A stretch of DNA of 64,000 bases from CAVQJU01 sp963729215 (lineage in GTDB: Bacteria > Acidobacteriota > Vicinamibacteria > Vicinamibacterales > CAVVIG01). Both the position numbers and the translations under genes were made by a program. The notes under the pieces are model-generated. The model searched no databases. It was not told the DNA's origin and was given only the letters and a program-made list of their open reading frames with translations. Positions 60,773 to 64,000 of this stretch are shown here, in pieces (the first letter of the stretch is position 1; the number at the start of each line of letters is the position of its first letter). Where the stretch lies: NCBI GenBank assembly GCA_963729215.1, contig CAVSND010000011.1:1-64000 (forward strand), read 5' to 3'.

Positions 60773-61177
60773 TCAGTCTCGAACGGCTTTGATCAGCGCC
60801 TCCATGTGCGCGAGATATTTCTCCAGCGCGCGTTTGCCCGCGGCCGTGAGGCGGTATTCGGTGCGCGGCATCCGCCCCTCGAACGACTTGTCCACGGAGA
60901 TGTACTCCGCGTCCTCGAGCTTCCGCGCGTGCACGCTCAGGTTGCCGTCCGTCGTCTCGAGCAGGGCCTTGAGCTCGTTGAACGTGAGGCGATCGTTGAC
61001 CGCCAGCGCGCTGATGATGCCGAGCCGGAGGCGCTCGTGGATCAGCCGATCGAGGCCCTGAACCCGCGGCTCGTGGCTCGCGGCTCGTGACCCGTGGCTC
61101 GTGGCTCGTGACTCGTGGCTCGTGGTTCGCGGCTCGCGTTTGCCGGCTGCCGACCGCTGACTGCTCGCTTTACCCAC
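60773..61177 (-). CDS. Winged-helix transcription regulator with repeat-encoded N-terminus
   Basis: 134 aa. Winged-helix domain of the PadR/MarR-like HTH_34 type: LRLGIISALAVNDRLTFNELKALLETTDGNLSVHARKLEDAEYI, RMPRTEYRLTAAGKRALEKYLAHMEAL. Residues ~14-38 (RTTSHESRATSHGSRAASHEPR) are encoded by the tandem repeat at 61066-61140. GTG start at 61177 overlaps the stop of the membrane protein gene. It probably regulates that gene. Confidence 0.75.
   Translation of the reverse strand: MGKASSQRSAAGKREPRTTSHESRATSHGSRAASHEPRVQGLDRLIHERLRLGIISALAVNDRLTFNELKALLETTDGNLSVHARKLEDAEYISVDKSFEGRMPRTEYRLTAAGKRALEKYLAHMEALIKAVRD
61066..61140. repeat. Tandem GTGGCTC/GTGACTC repeat inside a coding 5' end
   Basis: About ten 7-bp units (CGTGGCT, CGTGACT, CGCGGCT). 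Encodes the polar N-terminal extension of the winged-helix regulator. Confidence 0.75.
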
Positions 61178-61763
61178 CGTATCTCCTCGCGATGATCACG
61201 CCAAACACAATGTGAAGGCCGCCGAACCCGACGGCCATGAACGCGTTGCCCCACGCGGGCGGCGACGCGAACGCCGCGGCGCCGAGCAGCATGAACGCGA
61301 GCCCCATGACGGGCACGACGCGCACCGACAGCGCGCCGCCGGCGGCGACCGCCGCGCCGTACAGCAGCAGCCAGCAGCCGGGGAGCCGCGGCGTGAGGCC
61401 GCTTTCGAGCGCCGCCGCCGTCAGCACGGCGCCGGCCGCGAGCGGCGGCAGATAGGCGAGCGCGAAGCGCCGGAACGCCTGCGAGGCGAGCGGCATGTCC
61501 GACGCGCGCGCTTTCCGCGCCATGGTCCCGACGCCAATCCCCGTCGCCACGGCCGCCGCCCCGAGCCAGACCGGGAGCCAGCGCGCGCCGCCGAGCGGAC
61601 CCGCGACGGCCGCGGCCGCCAGGCCGACGATGCCGATGCCGACGCCGCCCCAGCCCGGCACCGCCGTAAACGGCGCCGCCCGCTCCATCGTCCGGCGGAT
61701 GAAGCGGAGGTTGTCCATCGCGTGCGCGTGGAGCGCGGGGACCGGCTCCTGGGCCTCAGGCAT
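61170..61763 (-). CDS. Membrane protein of unknown function
   Basis: 197 aa with about five or six hydrophobic helices after a short cytoplasmic N-terminus (MPEAQEPVPALHAHAMDNLRFIRRTMERAAPF). The N-terminal helix-turn before the membrane and the coupled winged-helix regulator are typical of small acidobacterial two-gene units. ATG 61763. Function unknown. Confidence 0.65.
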   Translation of the reverse strand: MPEAQEPVPALHAHAMDNLRFIRRTMERAAPFTAVPGWGGVGIGIVGLAAAAVAGPLGGARWLPVWLGAAAVATGIGVGTMARKARASDMPLASQAFRRFALAYLPPLAAGAVLTAAALESGLTPRLPGCWLLLYGAAVAAGGALSVRVVPVMGLAFMLLGAAAFASPPAWGNAFMAVGFGGLHIVFGVIIARRYGG

Positions 61764-61854
61764 TAAGGACTTTATAGCACAGAGCGTTGCGGCCGTCGAA
61801 ACGTCCACGGTTTACTGCGCCACGGACGCGGTGCACCGTACGGCGCGACAACTG

Positions 61855-62424
61855 TCACAAGTGATCGGGCACGGCGCGATTGGACTGCGCGCGCCAGCGC
61901 TCGCCGTACACAGAGGAGTACTCGACCTCGATGACGCCGTGTTTCAGTTCGGCTGGCGTGAAGCGCGCGTACCACCCGCTCGGGACGTCGGCAAAATCGA
62001 ACAGCTTGAGCATCACGGGGAGCATCGTCTGCTGGCCGTTCGCGCCGGGGGTGAACTGCAGCATCTGCACGGTCGTGCCGGCCGGAATGAGACGTCCCTT
62101 CTGCACCTTGTCCACACCCGCGCCGCCTTTTCTGTTCTCCTCGCTCAGCCCCATGTAGAAATCGTACGGGTCGGCCGCGATGTCGCGGCCCTCGTAACGA
62201 ATATGGACGCCGTCTATAATCGCGGGGCCGATGCCGGAGTTGGCGAGCAGAATCTCGACGCCTTGCTGGTCGTTCGAGAGCAACGAAAAGTACAGGTACG
62301 GCAGCCTGGACGCGCGCTCCGCGTCGCGCATGAGCAGCGCCTGATAGGACAGGGCGGCGAGTGTCCCGACGCTGACGACCATCGCACTGATCGCGATCCA
62401 CTTGTCGGCATCGAATTTGGCCAT
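61855..62424 (-). CDS. Single-pass membrane protein of unknown function
   Basis: 189 aa. One N-terminal helix (WIAISAMVVSVGTLAALSYQAL) then a soluble beta-rich domain (YLYFSLLSNDQQGVEILLANSGIGPAIIDGVHIRYEG). ATG 62424 is chosen since upstream codons are unlike a membrane leader. Resembles domains that measure membrane-proximal signals, but no function can be given. Confidence 0.6.
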   Translation of the reverse strand: MAKFDADKWIAISAMVVSVGTLAALSYQALLMRDAERASRLPYLYFSLLSNDQQGVEILLANSGIGPAIIDGVHIRYEGRDIAADPYDFYMGLSEENRKGGAGVDKVQKGRLIPAGTTVQMLQFTPGANGQQTMLPVMLKLFDFADVPSGWYARFTPAELKHGVIEVEYSSVYGERWRAQSNRAVPDHL

Positions 62425-62500
62425 GGGCGCGCATTTTACACCTCGGTGGACGGGATAGACCGGTCCGCCTCCCACTGGTTAGACGGCAGAAGAGGCAGTT

Positions 62501-63019
62501 GTGCCGGCATCCGAAGCAGTCAGCCTGCAGCGAGCAACGCCGGACTTGGCTCCGGTGCTGCGCCATCTCCTGGAGCTGTACGTTCACGATCTGAGCGAGA
62601 TCTTTCCAATCGAGCTCGGGTCTGATGGTCTCTTCGGGTACGACAAGCTGCCCCTTTATTGGGCAGAGCCGGACCTGCACCATGCGTTTCTGATTAAAGA
62701 AGGAAGGCATGTCGCCGGCTTTGCCCTCGCAACGCGGGGGTCGCCGGCGAGCGAGAATCCGGAAGACCTCGACGTTGCGGAGTTCTTCGTCCTTCGCGGG
62801 CATCGGCGCTCGGGCGTCGGCCGTCTGGCGGCCGCCGCGCTGTGGGATGCCCTACCGGGAAACTGGATCGTGCGCGTCTCGGAAGCGAACCTGGCCGGGC
62901 TCCCGTTCTGGAGCGACGTCGTTCGGTCGTACACGTCTGGCGATTTCGTAGAGAGCGCGCGGCCGGAGGGCTGGCGCGTCTTCAGGTTTGCCAGTACAGC
63001 CTGGCGCACCCCTTATTGA
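62501..63019 (+). CDS. GNAT-family N-acetyltransferase
   Basis: 172 aa. GNAT fold with the acetyl-CoA signature as VAEFFVLRGHRRSGVGRLAAAALWDAL (motif A: RxxGxGxxA-like RRSGVG). GTG start. Substrate unknown. Convergent with the methyltransferase-like gene. Confidence 0.82.
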   Translation: MPASEAVSLQRATPDLAPVLRHLLELYVHDLSEIFPIELGSDGLFGYDKLPLYWAEPDLHHAFLIKEGRHVAGFALATRGSPASENPEDLDVAEFFVLRGHRRSGVGRLAAAALWDALPGNWIVRVSEANLAGLPFWSDVVRSYTSGDFVESARPEGWRVFRFASTAWRTPY

Positions 63020-63035
63020 CACAGGGTAATCGACG

Positions 63036-63494
63036 CTACAGCCATCGCCGAGCCCGCGCCTGGTAGGCCACGTACGTCTCTCCAAACAAGGACGCCAGGA
63101 CGCGCTCCTCTGGCCCGATTTGGAATCGGTTGATGTACAGGACGTACGCGGGAAGAAACACGAAGGCGAGCCCGCTCTGCAGGAAGACAGCCCAACCGAG
63201 CAGCATGATGAGGCCGCCCAGGTACATCGGGTTGCGAGACACCCCGTAGACACCCCGCGTGACCAACGTCGACGCGTGAGGCTTCAACGGGTTAATCGTC
63301 GTCCTGGCCTTCCGGAAGGTCAGGACACCCGATGTGCCTGTCACAAATCCCGCGAGGATAACAACGGCGGCGAGCCAGTTGTGCCCTGGCAGGTCAAAGT
63401 GAAGTGATGGTACGGCCCGTGACAGCAGCCACATGAACACCGCCATGACCAATACAACCGCTGGCGGTGGGATTTTCGAATCAAGTGCAGGCAT
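63036..63494 (-). CDS. Isoprenylcysteine carboxylmethyltransferase-like membrane protein
   Basis: 152 aa with four helices. The signature GVYGVSRNPMYLGGLIMLLGWAVF and GPEERVLASLFGETYVAYQARARRW is that of the ICMT/phospholipid methyltransferase group. ATG 63494 lies 2 bp from the stop of the peptidase gene, so they are cotranscribed. Substrate unknown. Confidence 0.85.
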   Translation of the reverse strand: MPALDSKIPPPAVVLVMAVFMWLLSRAVPSLHFDLPGHNWLAAVVILAGFVTGTSGVLTFRKARTTINPLKPHASTLVTRGVYGVSRNPMYLGGLIMLLGWAVFLQSGLAFVFLPAYVLYINRFQIGPEERVLASLFGETYVAYQARARRWL

Positions 63495-63496
63495 GC

Positions 63497-64000
63497 TCAC
63501 TTCCCGCCCGCGTACATCTTGGTGAGCCGGTACAGAAACTCGCGGCCTTCCATCAACGACCGCACGCGGATGCATTCGTTGAGCCCGTGGGCATTCGTCT
63601 TCGCGCGATCAAGAAACATCCCAGAGACCCCGTACGTCGGCACGCCTGCGGCGGTGAGGAAACGCCCGTCGTTCGTGCCGGATGTTGCGCGGGCACGACC
63701 GGGACGCCGGGGAACAGCTCGCTGGTCAGCTTTTCGATCGGTCCCATGATGTCGGCCGTCAGCGTCGGCGGCGGTCCGGCTTTCTCCGGCTCGGCCTGGA
63801 ACGCCACTTTCACACCCGCATCACTGATCGTCCTGATGAGCGTCTGACGAATCTCCTCGGGCGCATGGCCGGGGAAGATGCGGCAGTTGACGTTGGCCGT
63901 GACGTGTTGCGGCAGGGCGTTCTGGGCATGGCCGCCGTTGATCATCGTGGCGACGCATGTCGTGTGCAGCATCCCGTTGAGATTCGGGTCCTTCTTGAGC
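63497..64000 (-). CDS. M20 family peptidase, C-terminal part, one frameshift
   Basis: Continues beyond the window end. Visible: dimerisation-domain sequence NALPQHVTANVNCRIFPGHAPEE, then after one missing base near 63690, TNDGRFLTAAGVPTYGVSGMF and AHGLNECIRVRSLMEG typical of the metal-site region of M20 enzymes. The stop is 2 bp from the ICMT-like start. Zn-dependent aminoacylase or dipeptidase activity is expected. Confidence 0.8.

Overview
The window is a high-GC (roughly two thirds G+C), gene-dense stretch of a Gram-negative bacterial chromosome. The best guess is an acidobacterium, probably of the Vicinamibacteria type. Pointers are two von Willebrand-type proteins of the kind expanded in Acidobacteria, three paralogues of a secreted protein family common there, a Kdo hydroxylase, outer-membrane and RND efflux proteins, and many short intergenic hairpin repeats. 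This placement is inference; there is no rRNA, tRNA or CRISPR array here to anchor it.

Layout. 1-5 kb: a P1B metal ATPase, then a minus-strand Crp/DUF1858/truncated-haemoglobin group, then a decayed nuoF remnant. 5-6.4 kb: cupin, DUF488 protein and a gutted carboxymuconolactone decarboxylase. 6.4-15 kb: the most coherent unit, an eight-gene minus-strand operon (multicopper oxidase, membrane redox subunit, molybdopterin oxidoreductase, 4Fe-4S protein, Rieske protein, small membrane protein, HPP protein, haem-copper-oxidase-like protein). It is divergent from an NsrR-like Rrf2 regulator, with a near-perfect ATGTAT-N5-ATACAT palindrome between them. 15-24 kb: hydrolase, epimerase, haem protein, then a signalling cluster (two inverted paralogous hybrid kinases, a single-domain response regulator, an NtrC-type activator). 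24-44 kb: mixed secreted, membrane and regulatory genes, including an ECF sigma gene overlapping a SecDF-P1-head membrane protein, a three-copy secreted family, an SPFH protein, AmpG-like permease, two VWA proteins, a nitrilase-family enzyme and a methyltransferase. 44-55.6 kb: a MazF-type toxin-antitoxin pair and an MdtABC-like operon with three RND permeases behind one adaptor. 55.7-64 kb: Kdo hydroxylase, a second ECF sigma/anti-sigma pair, a dihaem peroxidase-like protein, a TonB-like domain, a winged-helix regulator, a GNAT enzyme, an isoprenylcysteine-methyltransferase-like protein and the end of an M20 peptidase.

Two window-wide features matter. First, about 25 single-base insertions or deletions break some 19 otherwise intact genes. 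This looks like uncorrected sequence error rather than gene decay, so spans are given for the reconstructed genes. Two genes (nuoF, the 6.2 kb decarboxylase) differ and do look like true remnants. Second, intergenic DNA carries several families of short hairpin repeats. The most striking is a 102-bp element (one copy 91 bp) made of four 8-bp units (TCTGGTCA), a 38-bp AT-rich centre and four inverted units. It is present four times, and in two cases it supplies the stop codon of the gene that reads into it.
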